Positions 8,152 to 16,288 of a stretch of 39,481 nucleotides of DNA are shown here, piece after piece (within the stretch, counting starts at the first letter, position 1; every line of letters begins with the position of its first letter). The notes beneath the pieces were generated by a model. The model was given only the letters and a program-made list of their open reading frames with translations. It did not search any database and was not told where the DNA came from. The stretch comes from an uncultured Lachnospiraceae bacterium (GTDB taxonomy: Bacteria > Bacillota > Clostridia > Lachnospirales > Lachnospiraceae). The stretch is taken from the NCBI GenBank assembly GCA_905234245.1, contig CAJOGN010000036.1, positions 1-39,481 of the forward strand. Direction: 5' to 3'. A program made the position numbers and the translations under genes.

Positions 8152-9011
8152 CCAAAAGAGGGCTCAGCTTAATACATCCCTGGGTGGCTTTTGCATATAT
8201 TGTGGTGGCGCTGATACTTACAATGTGCAGCGTCAACCCTCTGTTGATAATAACCTCTTTGCTCATGGCGATTATAATCAGAATCCGTACTATTGGATTT
8301 AAGCGTTTTGCGAGGTACATCCCCTGGCTGCTTCTTATAGTTGCAATAACTGGCATAGGCAATATGTGTATTTCCCACAACGGTATGCATGTTCTATTCC
8401 TTGTAAATGATAATCGTATCACTTTAGAAGCGCTTATATACGGAGTTGTATTCGGACTAATGTTTGCAGCAGCGTTTCTCTGGTGCACTTATCTGCAAAT
8501 GATTATTACAGGCGAGAAATTAACATATATGTTCGGAAGCTTTGCACCCGGGCTGGGGCTTGTTATATCTATGACGCTTCACTATATACCGGTTCTTCGA
8601 AAAAGAATGGAGATTGTAAGAAATGCTCAGGCAGGAATGGGAAGAAAGCCTTCCAATAATATATTTACAAGAGCGAGGATGTGGGGTAGGGAGTTTTCCA
8701 TTGTGATTGCCTGGTCTTTGGAAAATGCAATTGATACATCTTCTTCTATGACGGCTATGGGCTATGGTCTAGGCAAGAGGAGCAACTATTCTAATTATCG
8801 CTTCAAGATAGTCGACGCTGTTTTTTTGGGAGTGATTATTGCGCTTGCAATACCGGGTTTTTTTGTAACATTGTCTGTTGACTACAGAGTATATTACTAC
8901 CCTACATTTGGGATGATGGGAGACATAAGCACAGTACTGATACTTTGGGTGTTCTATCTTGCATATATGATAATACCCCTGATTTTAGAGAGGATTATAA
9001 AGTGGCATTAA
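8127..9011 (+). CDS. ECF transporter T component (EcfT-like)
   Basis: 294 residues with several hydrophobic helices (about 18-55, 65-85, 104-125, 140-155, 228-250 and a C-terminal one ending RIIKWH). EcfT couples ATP hydrolysis by the EcfA pair to movement of the S component. The cytosolic coupling region is at about 155-225 (RNAQAGMGRK and SMTAMGYGLGKRS). The second motif reads Ala-Met-Gly where the family normally has Ala-Arg-Gly. GGCGAGG lies about 8 bp before the ATG, which is inside the DUF4430 gene; the 3' end overlaps the ATPase gene by 10 bp. Confidence 0.9.
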   Translation: MVLRDKLLTKRGLSLIHPWVAFAYIVVALILTMCSVNPLLIITSLLMAIIIRIRTIGFKRFARYIPWLLLIVAITGIGNMCISHNGMHVLFLVNDNRITLEALIYGVVFGLMFAAAFLWCTYLQMIITGEKLTYMFGSFAPGLGLVISMTLHYIPVLRKRMEIVRNAQAGMGRKPSNNIFTRARMWGREFSIVIAWSLENAIDTSSSMTAMGYGLGKRSNYSNYRFKIVDAVFLGVIIALAIPGFFVTLSVDYRVYYYPTFGMMGDISTVLILWVFYLAYMIIPLILERIIKWH

Positions 9012-10660
9012 TTGAGATAAGAAATCTGAGTTTTAGATATCCGGGATTGGAAAAATGTGCCATCGAAGACATTAATCTTGACATTGACCGGGGAGAGTTC
9101 GTACTTGTGTGCGGACCTTCCGGAGGTGGCAAGACAACACTTATTAAGCAACTGGTGCCCGCAATAACACCCTATGGAAAGCGTAATGGAGATGTCCGTT
9201 TTATGGGACATGACATTACAGAATATGATGAATCGTCGCTGGCGGGAGTCATAGGCTATGTAAGCCAGAATCCCATGAGTCAGATTATAACGGATAAGGT
9301 GTGGCATGAGATTGTATTTGGGATGGAAAGTCTTAATCTGAGCCAGGATATTATGGAGAGAAGGATGGCTGAGATTAGCGAGTTCTTCGGCATGCAGGAG
9401 TGGCTTGACAGAGATGTTGATACTCTTTCAGGCGGACAGATGCAGATTCTTCATCTGGCGTCTGTTATGGTAATGGAGCCTAAGCTTTTGGTGCTAGACG
9501 AGCCTGTGGCGCAACTTGACCCTGTTGCCTCGAGAAGCTTTCTGGATATGCTTCGTCGTATTAACGAAGAGATTGGTACAACAATAGTAATTGTGGAGCA
9601 TCATTTAGAAGAAGTGTACGGTATGGTCGACCGGGTGGTGGCCATGAGTGAATCGCGTATTGATGTGGTGGGCAAGCCGCGCTATGTAGCGGCGAATATG
9701 AAGTATGCTTCATATCTTCCTTCTGTGGTTAAGATTGTAAGAAATGTTGACGGCAACATAGATGATATGCCGCTGAGTGTGTCTGAAGGTCAGAGATGGC
9801 TTCGGGCAAGAATTGAGAAGGAGGGCTATGAAGCGGACGACATACATAAGCCCTTACCTGTTAAGAAGGACACTGAAGAGGTGCTTCGGATTAGAGATAT
9901 AGCCTTTGCCTACGAGGATGGCAAGGAAGTATTGAAGGACTGTAACCTGACGGTGTACGCCGGCGAGATATTTGCCCTGCTAGGAGGCAATGGCACCGGT
10001 AAGAGTACCCTTTTATATGTGTTGTGCCGGACCAGAAAGGAAAGCTTCGGGACAATTAGAATCTTTGGCGACAGGACTAAGGATATCAAGGATGCGCCCT
10101 TAGGATACAGACAAATGGTCTACATGCCTCAGGATCCAATGGCGATTTTTACCGAGATTAACGTGCATGATGAGCTGCTGGAAGCCATGAACGGAATGGA
10201 TATATCAATGGGTGATAAAGAAGAGAAGATAATACGGATGCTGTCAAGGCTTGGGCTTTCCGGTTTTGAGAAGGTGCATCCCTATGACCTTAGCAGTGGA
10301 CAGATGCAGCTTCTTGCACTTGGTAAGCTTCTGCTGTTAGAGCCTAAGCTTATTCTTATGGATGAGCCTACCAAGGGACTGGATTATGACAGGAAGCTTC
10401 AATTTGGCTCGCTTATTAACGAATTGGCCAAGGAGAAGGTCACAATTCTGATGGTGAGTCATGATGTGGAATTCTGCGCGAGATTTGCTACGAGGTGCGC
10501 GCTTATGCATAATGGAAGAATTGTTGCTCCGTTACCCACAAGGGAATTCTTTTCGGGCAACGGATTCTTCACAACCTATGCCAATAGAATGGCTAGAGCA
10601 TATATAAGTGATGCTATACTCCCGGAGGAGGTGGTAGAGTGCCTGTCGAAAGCAAAGTAA
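9002..10660 (+). CDS. ECF transporter ATPase, fused EcfA-EcfA (two ABC domains)
   Basis: 552 residues from a GTG at 9002, preferred to an ATG 57 bp upstream because translation then begins directly with the ABC domain VALIEIRNLSFRYPG and GAGAGG lies upstream. Domain 1 has Walker A 38-45 (GPSGGGKT), signature LSGGQ 142-146 and Walker B LLVLDEP 162-168. Domain 2 has Walker A 328-335 (GGNGTGKS), signature LSSGQ 430-434 and Walker B ILMDEP 451-456. Most ECF systems encode the two ATPases as separate proteins; here they are joined by a linker of about 60 residues. It overlaps both neighbours, indicating a tight operon with matched production. Confidence 0.95.
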   Translation: MALIEIRNLSFRYPGLEKCAIEDINLDIDRGEFVLVCGPSGGGKTTLIKQLVPAITPYGKRNGDVRFMGHDITEYDESSLAGVIGYVSQNPMSQIITDKVWHEIVFGMESLNLSQDIMERRMAEISEFFGMQEWLDRDVDTLSGGQMQILHLASVMVMEPKLLVLDEPVAQLDPVASRSFLDMLRRINEEIGTTIVIVEHHLEEVYGMVDRVVAMSESRIDVVGKPRYVAANMKYASYLPSVVKIVRNVDGNIDDMPLSVSEGQRWLRARIEKEGYEADDIHKPLPVKKDTEEVLRIRDIAFAYEDGKEVLKDCNLTVYAGEIFALLGGNGTGKSTLLYVLCRTRKESFGTIRIFGDRTKDIKDAPLGYRQMVYMPQDPMAIFTEINVHDELLEAMNGMDISMGDKEEKIIRMLSRLGLSGFEKVHPYDLSSGQMQLLALGKLLLLEPKLILMDEPTKGLDYDRKLQFGSLINELAKEKVTILMVSHDVEFCARFATRCALMHNGRIVAPLPTREFFSGNGFFTTYANRMARAYISDAILPEEVVECLSKAK

Positions 10661-11430
10661 GACTTCGAGGCAAGACTCGAAGAAGGAGAATAAAGGCAAG
10701 AGAAGTTGTAATGATTGCTATTATGTCTGCAATAACAGTTATGGGTAATCTCTTGTCATTTCCCATACTGCCCATTCAAGCCGGCACAGGTATGGTGATT
10801 ATATCCGGAATCGCTTTTGGTCCGGTGGTGGGAGCCATAATAGGTATGCTGTCTAGATTGATTGCCAACTTTTTTACAGGGCAGGGGGTGTGGACAATCT
10901 GGCAAATGCTGTGCTGGGGACTAATCGGGAGCATATCGGGACTTATATTCGCAAAGCGTGACATAGAAACGCCCCGTTCGAGGGATTTTAAGGTGCTAAT
11001 CGGCCCCCTTAGTGCAGTGCTCCTTATGGAAGTAGTAGCCTATATATCTTATCTGATATGGCCGGCAGGAGACGAGACATTTCTTGGATGGAGGTTATAT
11101 GCCTTTGGATTGGCAGGGCTTATTATAGGTGGAATAACACTAAGGAAGAGAATGCCTGCGGATGATATTACACTGTCTGTGTTCGCGTTCATTGTGGTGT
11201 TCGTGTTGTATGGTGGAATAATGAATCTTGGTACGATGTTTATGAGCTCTATGAGCGCGGCGGATTTATCAATTGATGTGCTAAGAGCGCTTTATGTTAC
11301 AGGTGCTCCTTTTGATTTGTGGCACGCCTTTCGTACTGCGGTATTCGTATTTATATTTGGAGATGCAATTCTTCTTAAGCTGGAAAGGGTCAAGATTAAA
11401 TATGGCTTTTACAGAGTCAGAAGAGTATAA
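10639..11430 (+). CDS. ECF transporter S component, predicted corrinoid-specific (CbrT-like)
   Basis: 263 residues from GTG 10639, supported by GGAGGAG at 10624-10630; it overlaps the ATPase gene by 22 bp. A very basic N-terminus (KVRLRGKTRRRRIKAREV) leads into about six membrane helices. The first part, with FPILPIQAGTGMVIISGIAFGP and AIIGMLSRLIANFFTGQGVWT, is typical of ECF S proteins. Substrate is inferred from the riboswitch: cobalamin or a precursor, as for the Lactobacillus CbrT system. The sequence alone does not prove which corrinoid. It may serve the dedicated ATPase/T module encoded just upstream rather than a shared one. Confidence 0.85.
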   Translation: MPVESKVRLRGKTRRRRIKAREVVMIAIMSAITVMGNLLSFPILPIQAGTGMVIISGIAFGPVVGAIIGMLSRLIANFFTGQGVWTIWQMLCWGLIGSISGLIFAKRDIETPRSRDFKVLIGPLSAVLLMEVVAYISYLIWPAGDETFLGWRLYAFGLAGLIIGGITLRKRMPADDITLSVFAFIVVFVLYGGIMNLGTMFMSSMSAADLSIDVLRALYVTGAPFDLWHAFRTAVFVFIFGDAILLKLERVKIKYGFYRVRRV

Positions 11431-11442
11431 GGAGATATTACT

Positions 11443-11478
11443 ATGTCCAATAAACAGGACATATTATTAAGGAGGTAA
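11443..11478 (+). CDS. Possible 11-codon leader peptide
   Basis: ATG TCC AAT AAA CAG GAC ATA TTA TTA AGG AGG TAA encodes MSNKQDILLRR, with AAGGAG 8 bp before its ATG. Its last two sense codons, AGG AGG, form the Shine-Dalgarno of the next gene, whose ATG comes 4 bp after this stop. The start also lies in a small hairpin (11443-11448 with 11457-11462). This could be translational coupling or chance. Confidence 0.3.
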   Translation: MSNKQDILLRR

Positions 11479-11482
11479 AACA

Positions 11483-12598
11483 ATGAAATCAACACAATGT
11501 ACTTTGAAGAAAGTATGCGCAGTCCTGGTGGTTGTAATTATGGCGCTGGGGCTTGTCTCGGTAAATGCAGTGTATGACGAGGCTACGGTTATTGCGGCAG
11601 AGGATGGCAGTATAGATACTATATACAACCTGACAGGCAAGTATCTGTCTGACAACAACAAGACAATTAGTTATGGCAATGGCAAGGAGGGGTATCTTCT
11701 GGGGCTCTCAAGAGCAGCCTATCCTGTTGACGCCGGCTTGTACAGCGGCTACTATGACAGCGTAAGGAGCTACCTTGCAAGTAATGGTGGACAGTTTGAC
11801 TCTGTGACGGAATGCGCCAAGGTGGTTACCGTACTTAATGCCATAGGCTATGATCCGACCAACATTGATTCTGTGGATATATCTACTCAGTTGGAGGATG
11901 CTGATAATGTAAGCGGAGTGTGGGGCTATGCCTATACTCTGATAGGACTCGACAGTAAGAACTATCCATCGAACCACAGAGAGTTATATATATCGAAGCT
12001 CTTAGAGGCACAGCTTGATAGTGGCGCCTGGGGCTGGGATGGAGAGACAGAGGATATTGATACCACAGGCATGGTATTGGCATCACTCGCTCCATACTAT
12101 AACAACAACGCTACAGTTCATGAAGCTGTTGATAATGCGATAAATTATCTGTCGGATGTCCAGATGGAGGATGGAACCTTTTCTTCCTTCGGCACTAAGA
12201 ACTCCAACACAACTGCCATGGTTGTATTAGGATTGTCAGAGCTTGGCATTGACGCCGACAGTGATGCGAGATTTGTAAAAGGGGGAATATCCGCAGTAGA
12301 TGCCCTTGGCTCCTTTGCTGTAGAAGGTGGAGGCTTTGGCTGGGATAATAATACAGAGATTAACGATTATGCCACCTATCAGTCATATTACGCCCTTAAT
12401 TCTTACTACAGACAGCAAAAGGGTATGAGAAGATTGTTCGATATGACGCCTGAACAGGAGTCGAATAGTGGAAGCAATGCAGTCTCAGAGGATGCGGCTG
12501 TCACAGATGTTGCCCGGGAGACAACCGATGCAGCAGAATCTAATCAGAAGGTGGCAAAGGCACCTAAGACAGGTGATAAATGGTTGTTAGTATTCTAG
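11483..12598 (+). CDS. Secreted alpha/alpha-barrel (prenyltransferase/terpene-cyclase-like) protein
   Basis: 371 residues with a signal peptide (about 1-29, core AVLVVVIMALGLVSV). Repeated helix pairs carry QW-like motifs: LEAQLDSGAWGW at 174-185, LSDVQMEDGTFSSF at 223-236, and EGGGFGW at 281-287. Each is followed by a helix of the D/N-T-T-x-M-V-L-x-x-L type. This is the alpha/alpha toroid also used by the N-terminal domain of transcobalamin and intrinsic factor; no cyclase DXDD catalytic motif is evident. The C-terminus APKTGDKWLLVF resembles the start of an LPXTG sorting signal but stops before a full membrane helix and basic tail. AAGGAGG precedes the ATG. It is the last gene of the riboswitch operon and is inferred to bind corrinoids. 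Confidence 0.82.
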   Translation: MKSTQCTLKKVCAVLVVVIMALGLVSVNAVYDEATVIAAEDGSIDTIYNLTGKYLSDNNKTISYGNGKEGYLLGLSRAAYPVDAGLYSGYYDSVRSYLASNGGQFDSVTECAKVVTVLNAIGYDPTNIDSVDISTQLEDADNVSGVWGYAYTLIGLDSKNYPSNHRELYISKLLEAQLDSGAWGWDGETEDIDTTGMVLASLAPYYNNNATVHEAVDNAINYLSDVQMEDGTFSSFGTKNSNTTAMVVLGLSELGIDADSDARFVKGGISAVDALGSFAVEGGGFGWDNNTEINDYATYQSYYALNSYYRQQKGMRRLFDMTPEQESNSGSNAVSEDAAVTDVARETTDAAESNQKVAKAPKTGDKWLLVF

Positions 12599-12600
12599 AT

Positions 12601-12629
12601 AAAAAAGGTGTGCTTAGCACACCTTTTTT
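12601..12629. terminator. Bidirectional intrinsic terminator
   Basis: GGTGTGC 12607-12613 and GCACACC 12617-12623 form a 7-bp stem with loop TTA, flanked by A6 and T6. It can end the B12 operon on the plus strand and the convergent Nif11-like gene on the minus strand. Confidence 0.92.
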
Positions 12630-12852
12630 ACAGTATTCCCTTGATTGCGTTAAGGTCTTCTTCGTCAATTTCTCTGTGGCTTTTCTTGCCGTCATATATA
12701 GTCTGAGCCTGTTCAGGGGTAAGGGCAATACCATCCTCTTTTGCAATAGACATTATCTCTTCGGGGGATTTTGCATTCATTACCTTGACGAGTGTTTGTT
12801 GCATATTAGGATCGCTTATCATGTCTTTTATCTTATTCATAGATTCCTTCAT
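12628..12852 (-). CDS. Nif11-like small protein
   Basis: 74 residues. The start is set at 12852 because GGAGG lies 8 bp upstream; an ATG at 12867 overlaps that site. The pattern, MNKIKDMISDPNMQQTL then SPEEIMSIAKEDGIALTPEQ, matches the Nif11 domain (D-P-x-L-x2-L, S-P-E-E-I-x3-A-K-E-x-G-x2-L-T). Nif11 domains occur as leader parts of ribosomally made peptides and as stand-alone proteins. Here the tail ISDEEDL-like EIDEEDLNAIKGIL ends without a Cys/Ser/Thr-rich core, and no modification enzyme is nearby, so function is unknown. Confidence 0.75.
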   Translation of the reverse strand: MKESMNKIKDMISDPNMQQTLVKVMNAKSPEEIMSIAKEDGIALTPEQAQTIYDGKKSHREIDEEDLNAIKGIL

Positions 12853-12914
12853 TGTGTATACCTCCAATCCCTACGAACCTTTTTCAACAATTATAACATA
12901 TATACAGCTATTTG

Positions 12915-12923
12915 TGGTATAAT
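12915..12923 (+). promoter_or_regulatory. Extended -10 promoter upstream of uvrB
   Basis: TGGTATAAT is an extended -10 with a perfect core and no clear -35. Transcription would begin near 12930 and read into uvrB. Confidence 0.6.
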
Positions 12924-13095
12924 GGCTCTTAAGAGTGTAAATAGCGTAGATAAACACTATATCATATGTTGGAAGGTAGGTTTTTCATTTAACGAATCCT
13001 TCGAGAATGTGTTGTCGGCAGTGTCTGATGCGGAGGACGCCGTAACGGTTATTGGCGACAACTCCTCTACGCAGGTGGCAGAGATTCAGGATTAA
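12922..13095 (+). CDS. Small hypothetical reading frame before uvrB
   Basis: A 57-codon frame (MALKSVNSVDKHYIICW to QVAEIQD) ends 12 bp before uvrB. The second half looks protein-like (acidic, Ser/Val/Ala-rich), but the only ATG overlaps the -10 element and lacks a ribosome binding site, so it would be leaderless or untranslated. It could be the 3' remnant of a lost gene. I recognise no family. Confidence 0.25.
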   Translation: MALKSVNSVDKHYIICWKVGFSFNESFENVLSAVSDAEDAVTVIGDNSSTQVAEIQD

Positions 13096-13107
13096 TACTC
13101 AGGTGGT

Positions 13108-15093
13108 ATGAAAGCAGAATTTAAATTACATTCACCATATAAGCCGACAGGCGATCAGCCTCAGGCGATAGACAAGTTGATAAAGGGGTTTGAAGAGGGC
13201 AACCAGATGCAGACGCTTCTTGGTGTCACCGGCTCCGGCAAGACATTTACCATGGCAAATGTTATTGCAGCATTAGGAAAGCCTACGCTGGTGCTGTCAC
13301 ATAATAAGACGTTGGCGGCACAGTTGTATTCCGAGATGAAGGAGTTCTTTCCGGAGAATGCAGTGGAATATTTCGTGTCATATTATGATTACTATCAGCC
13401 GGAAGCGTATGTGGCGTCCACTGATACGTATATTGCCAAGGATTCTTCCATCAATGACGAGATAGACAAGCTTAGGCTCTCGGCTACAGCGTCCCTGTCC
13501 GAGAGAAGGGATGTTGTCATAGTTTCGTCTGTGTCATGTATATACGGCATTGGCTCACCGGAAGACTATGAGAATCTTATGGTGTCATTAAGACCGGGGG
13601 ATATGAAGGACAGAGATCAGGTAATCAAAGAATTAATCCTTATGCAATATGCCCGTAATGATATGGATTTTGCCAGGGGAACCTTCAGAGTCCGGGGAGA
13701 TGTGTTGGAGATATATCCCGCATATGTGTCCGAATATGCGTACAGGGTGGAATTCTTCGGAGATGAGATTGACAGGATAACCATGATTGATACAATAACC
13801 CACGCGGTTAAGAAAGAGATGAATCATGTGGCAATATTTCCGGCGTCTCATTATGTAGTGCCCAAGGAGAAGATTGAGAGAGCCTGCAAGACCATAGAAG
13901 AAGAGCTTAAGGAGCGTGTGGCTTATTTTAAGTCAGAAGATAAGCTTATAGAAGCACAGCGAATTAGTGAACGCACGAATTATGATATAGAGATGCTGCG
14001 TGAGACAGGCTTTTGCAGTGGAATCGAGAATTACTCAAGGCATTTTACCAATCAAAGGCCGGGAGAACCGCCCCAGACTCTCATAGATTATTTTGGAGAT
14101 GATTTCTTAATTATTGTAGATGAGTCTCATATTACATTGCCACAGGTAAGAGGTATGTACGCCGGAGATCAGGCGAGAAAGACATCTCTTGTCGACTATG
14201 GATTCAGACTGCCTTCCGCCAAGGATAACAGACCTCTTAACTTTAATGAGTTCGAAGAGAAGATAGACCAGATGCTGTTCGTATCTGCTACACCGGGGGA
14301 CTATGAGAGAGAGCACGAGCTTCTGTGTGCGGAGCAGATTATAAGACCTACAGGTCTACTTGATCCTGAGGTGGAGATACATCCTATCGAAGGTCAGATT
14401 GATGACCTTATAGGAGAGATTAGGAAGACGACCAAGGCTGGGTTCAAGACTCTTGTTACGACTTTGACTAAGAGGATGGCAGAGGATCTTAGTACATATA
14501 TGCAGGAGCTGGGAATCAAGGTTAAGTATCTTCACTCCGACATTGATACATTAGAGCGTACAGAGATAATAAGAGATTTGCGCTTGGGAGTATTCGATGT
14601 TCTGGTGGGCATCAACCTCCTTCGTGAGGGACTTGATATTCCCGAGGTTGCGTTAATTGCAATTCTTGACGCTGATAAGGAGGGATTCCTTCGTTCGGAG
14701 ACATCCCTTATCCAGACTATCGGTAGAGCAGCCCGTAATACAGAAGGTCGCGTGGTAATGTATGCTGACTCTATGACCGATTCTATGAAGTCGGCAATTG
14801 ATGAGACCAACAGGCGTCGAGAGATTCAACAGCAGTATAACAAGGAGCATAACATCACACCGACTACTATCAAGAAGGCAGTAGCGGATCAGATTAGCAT
14901 TTACAAGGAAATAGCCAAGGAAGATAACGAGATGTTAGGGGCTGTTGATGCTATGGGTAAGGAAGAGCTAGAGGCACTTATCAAGAAGCTTAATGAGAAG
15001 ATGGGTAAAGCGGCAGCAGATCTGAACTTCGAATTGGCGGCTGATTATAGAGACCAGATAATAGAACTCAAGAATACTGTTTCAGAGATGTAA
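13108..15093 (+). CDS. uvrB: Excinuclease ABC subunit B
   Basis: 661 residues, normal length. UvrB verifies damage in nucleotide excision repair, loaded by UvrA and then partnering UvrC. It starts with the classic [17 protein letters not shown]. Walker A GVTGSGKT is at 39-46 and the DNA-clamping beta-hairpin [11 protein letters not shown] at about 92-102. DESH is the Walker [15 protein letters not shown] and QTIGRAARN are helicase motifs V and VI, and the C-terminal UVR domain ([25 protein letters not shown]) contacts UvrC. The weak AGGTGG site is unusually close to the ATG. uvrA is not adjacent here. Confidence 0.98.
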   Translation: MKAEFKLHSPYKPTGDQPQAIDKLIKGFEEGNQMQTLLGVTGSGKTFTMANVIAALGKPTLVLSHNKTLAAQLYSEMKEFFPENAVEYFVSYYDYYQPEAYVASTDTYIAKDSSINDEIDKLRLSATASLSERRDVVIVSSVSCIYGIGSPEDYENLMVSLRPGDMKDRDQVIKELILMQYARNDMDFARGTFRVRGDVLEIYPAYVSEYAYRVEFFGDEIDRITMIDTITHAVKKEMNHVAIFPASHYVVPKEKIERACKTIEEELKERVAYFKSEDKLIEAQRISERTNYDIEMLRETGFCSGIENYSRHFTNQRPGEPPQTLIDYFGDDFLIIVDESHITLPQVRGMYAGDQARKTSLVDYGFRLPSAKDNRPLNFNEFEEKIDQMLFVSATPGDYEREHELLCAEQIIRPTGLLDPEVEIHPIEGQIDDLIGEIRKTTKAGFKTLVTTLTKRMAEDLSTYMQELGIKVKYLHSDIDTLERTEIIRDLRLGVFDVLVGINLLREGLDIPEVALIAILDADKEGFLRSETSLIQTIGRAARNTEGRVVMYADSMTDSMKSAIDETNRRREIQQQYNKEHNITPTTIKKAVADQISIYKEIAKEDNEMLGAVDAMGKEELEALIKKLNEKMGKAAADLNFELAADYRDQIIELKNTVSEM

Positions 15094-15094
15094 A

Positions 15095-15161
15095 GCTTTG
15101 TATAGCCAATGTATGCTAAAGGCACATTCTTAGTGCCGTAGTATACATTGGTATACAAAGC
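15095..15161. repeat. 67-bp long palindrome after uvrB
   Basis: GCTTTGTATA 15095-15104 pairs with TATACAAAGC 15152-15161. After a bulged G, CCAATGTAT 15106-15114 pairs with ATACATTGG 15143-15151, and an apical GGCAC/GTGCC (15121-15125/15133-15137) completes it, about 24 bp in all. There is no T-run, so it is not a standard terminator. The same total length recurs before murI. Confidence 0.75.
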
Positions 15162-15163
15162 GG

Positions 15164-15169
15164 TATAAT
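15164..15169 (+). promoter_or_regulatory. -10 element for the endonuclease-family gene
   Basis: A perfect TATAAT directly follows the long palindrome, 17 bp before the start codon. The -35 position would fall inside the palindrome's 3' arm and does not match consensus. Confidence 0.4.
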
Positions 15170-15186
15170 GCGAAAGGGGGAACATA

Positions 15187-16245
15187 ATGAAGAAAGTATT
15201 AATTGTGATAGCTTGTATTATCGGAGTACTAATTCTTGGTGTTGGAATCTTCCTGGCAGTATTTGCCATTAATGAATTCAAGCCAGAGGATGAGATGAAA
15301 GTTTCGGTGGAGAATCCACAGAATCGCAAAATCTCAGCAGGTCAGCCTGCATCAATTCTGACGTTTAATGTGGGATACGGAGCTTTGTCGTCTGACCAGG
15401 ATTGTTACTTTGATGGTGGACAGACAGTTATTCCTGAGAGCGAGGACTTAGTCAAGAAGAATCTTGATGGAATGGCGTCAATCATATCAAGAGAGAATGC
15501 TGACATCAACTTCTTACAGGAAGTAGATAGAGATGCTAAGAGAAGCTATTATATTGATGAGCTTCCTATCTTCCAGAAGGCAACAGGACAATCAACGATG
15601 TTCGCAACTAACTTTGATGTAATTTATGTACCATTTAACAAGGGAATGGGCAAGGTTAAGGCTGGAATCGTTACTATGACAGGATATGGAGTTGAATCAG
15701 CAACACGTTATCAGCTTCCAATCTCATTTAGCTGGCCAATCTCTATGGTTAACCTTAAGAGATGCCTGTTAGAGACTCGTATTCCAATTGAGGGAAGCGA
15801 CAAGGAGCTTGTACTTGTTAACCTACACTTAGAGGCTTATGATTCTGGTGAAGGCAAGATTGCTCAGACTAAGCAGTTAATGGATTTACTCTCTAAGGAG
15901 TATAAGAAGGGTAATTATGTTATAGCAGGTGGTGACTTCAATCAGACATTTGAGCCAGTTGCTAATGCATACCCATTAACAGACGATACTAAGAAGAATA
16001 ATAAATGGGCGCCAGGTATAATTAATAATTCAGATCTTGCTGAGGGATTTTCATTTGCAGTTGCAGACAATGTAGCAACCTGTAGACTTGATGATACAGC
16101 ACTTAGACCTGACACCCAGCTATACATTATTGACGGATTTATTGTATCTAATAATGTAACAGTCAATGAAGTTAAGAACCTTGATACGGGATTTGCATAT
16201 TCAGACCACAATCCTGTTAAGATGAGTTTTACATTGCAGCAGTAG
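15187..16245 (+). CDS. Membrane-anchored endonuclease/exonuclease/phosphatase-family protein
   Basis: 352 residues. One N-terminal hydrophobic segment (about 3-27) serves as signal anchor, so the enzyme domain is likely outside the membrane. The EEP fold is shown by ILTFNVGYG (Asn), LQEVDRD (metal Glu), VNLHLEAYDSGE (catalytic His region), GGDFNQTF (Asp-x-Asn) and YSDHNPVKM (C-terminal Asp-His). The family cleaves phosphodiesters in nucleic acids, phospholipids or inositol phosphates; the substrate is not readable. AGGGGG precedes the ATG by about 6 bp. It sits beside an exported nucleosidase and other surface phosphatases, which would fit extracellular nucleotide or lipid breakdown (inference). 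Confidence 0.88.
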   Translation: MKKVLIVIACIIGVLILGVGIFLAVFAINEFKPEDEMKVSVENPQNRKISAGQPASILTFNVGYGALSSDQDCYFDGGQTVIPESEDLVKKNLDGMASIISRENADINFLQEVDRDAKRSYYIDELPIFQKATGQSTMFATNFDVIYVPFNKGMGKVKAGIVTMTGYGVESATRYQLPISFSWPISMVNLKRCLLETRIPIEGSDKELVLVNLHLEAYDSGEGKIAQTKQLMDLLSKEYKKGNYVIAGGDFNQTFEPVANAYPLTDDTKKNNKWAPGIINNSDLAEGFSFAVADNVATCRLDDTALRPDTQLYIIDGFIVSNNVTVNEVKNLDTGFAYSDHNPVKMSFTLQQ

Positions 16246-16288
16246 AATAATTACAAGGCTTGCCTTGTGATAGAAGGAGTAAGTAATA

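Noticed and set aside
8945..9001. Earlier ATG start for the ECF ATPase
   Set aside because: It would add 19 residues encoded over the EcfT gene with no family resemblance; GTG 9002 starts exactly at the ABC domain.
12580..13095. 171-codon plus-strand gene spanning the Nif11 region
   Set aside because: It reads through a strong bidirectional terminator and opposite the Nif11-like gene, and its first part is a shadow of that gene.
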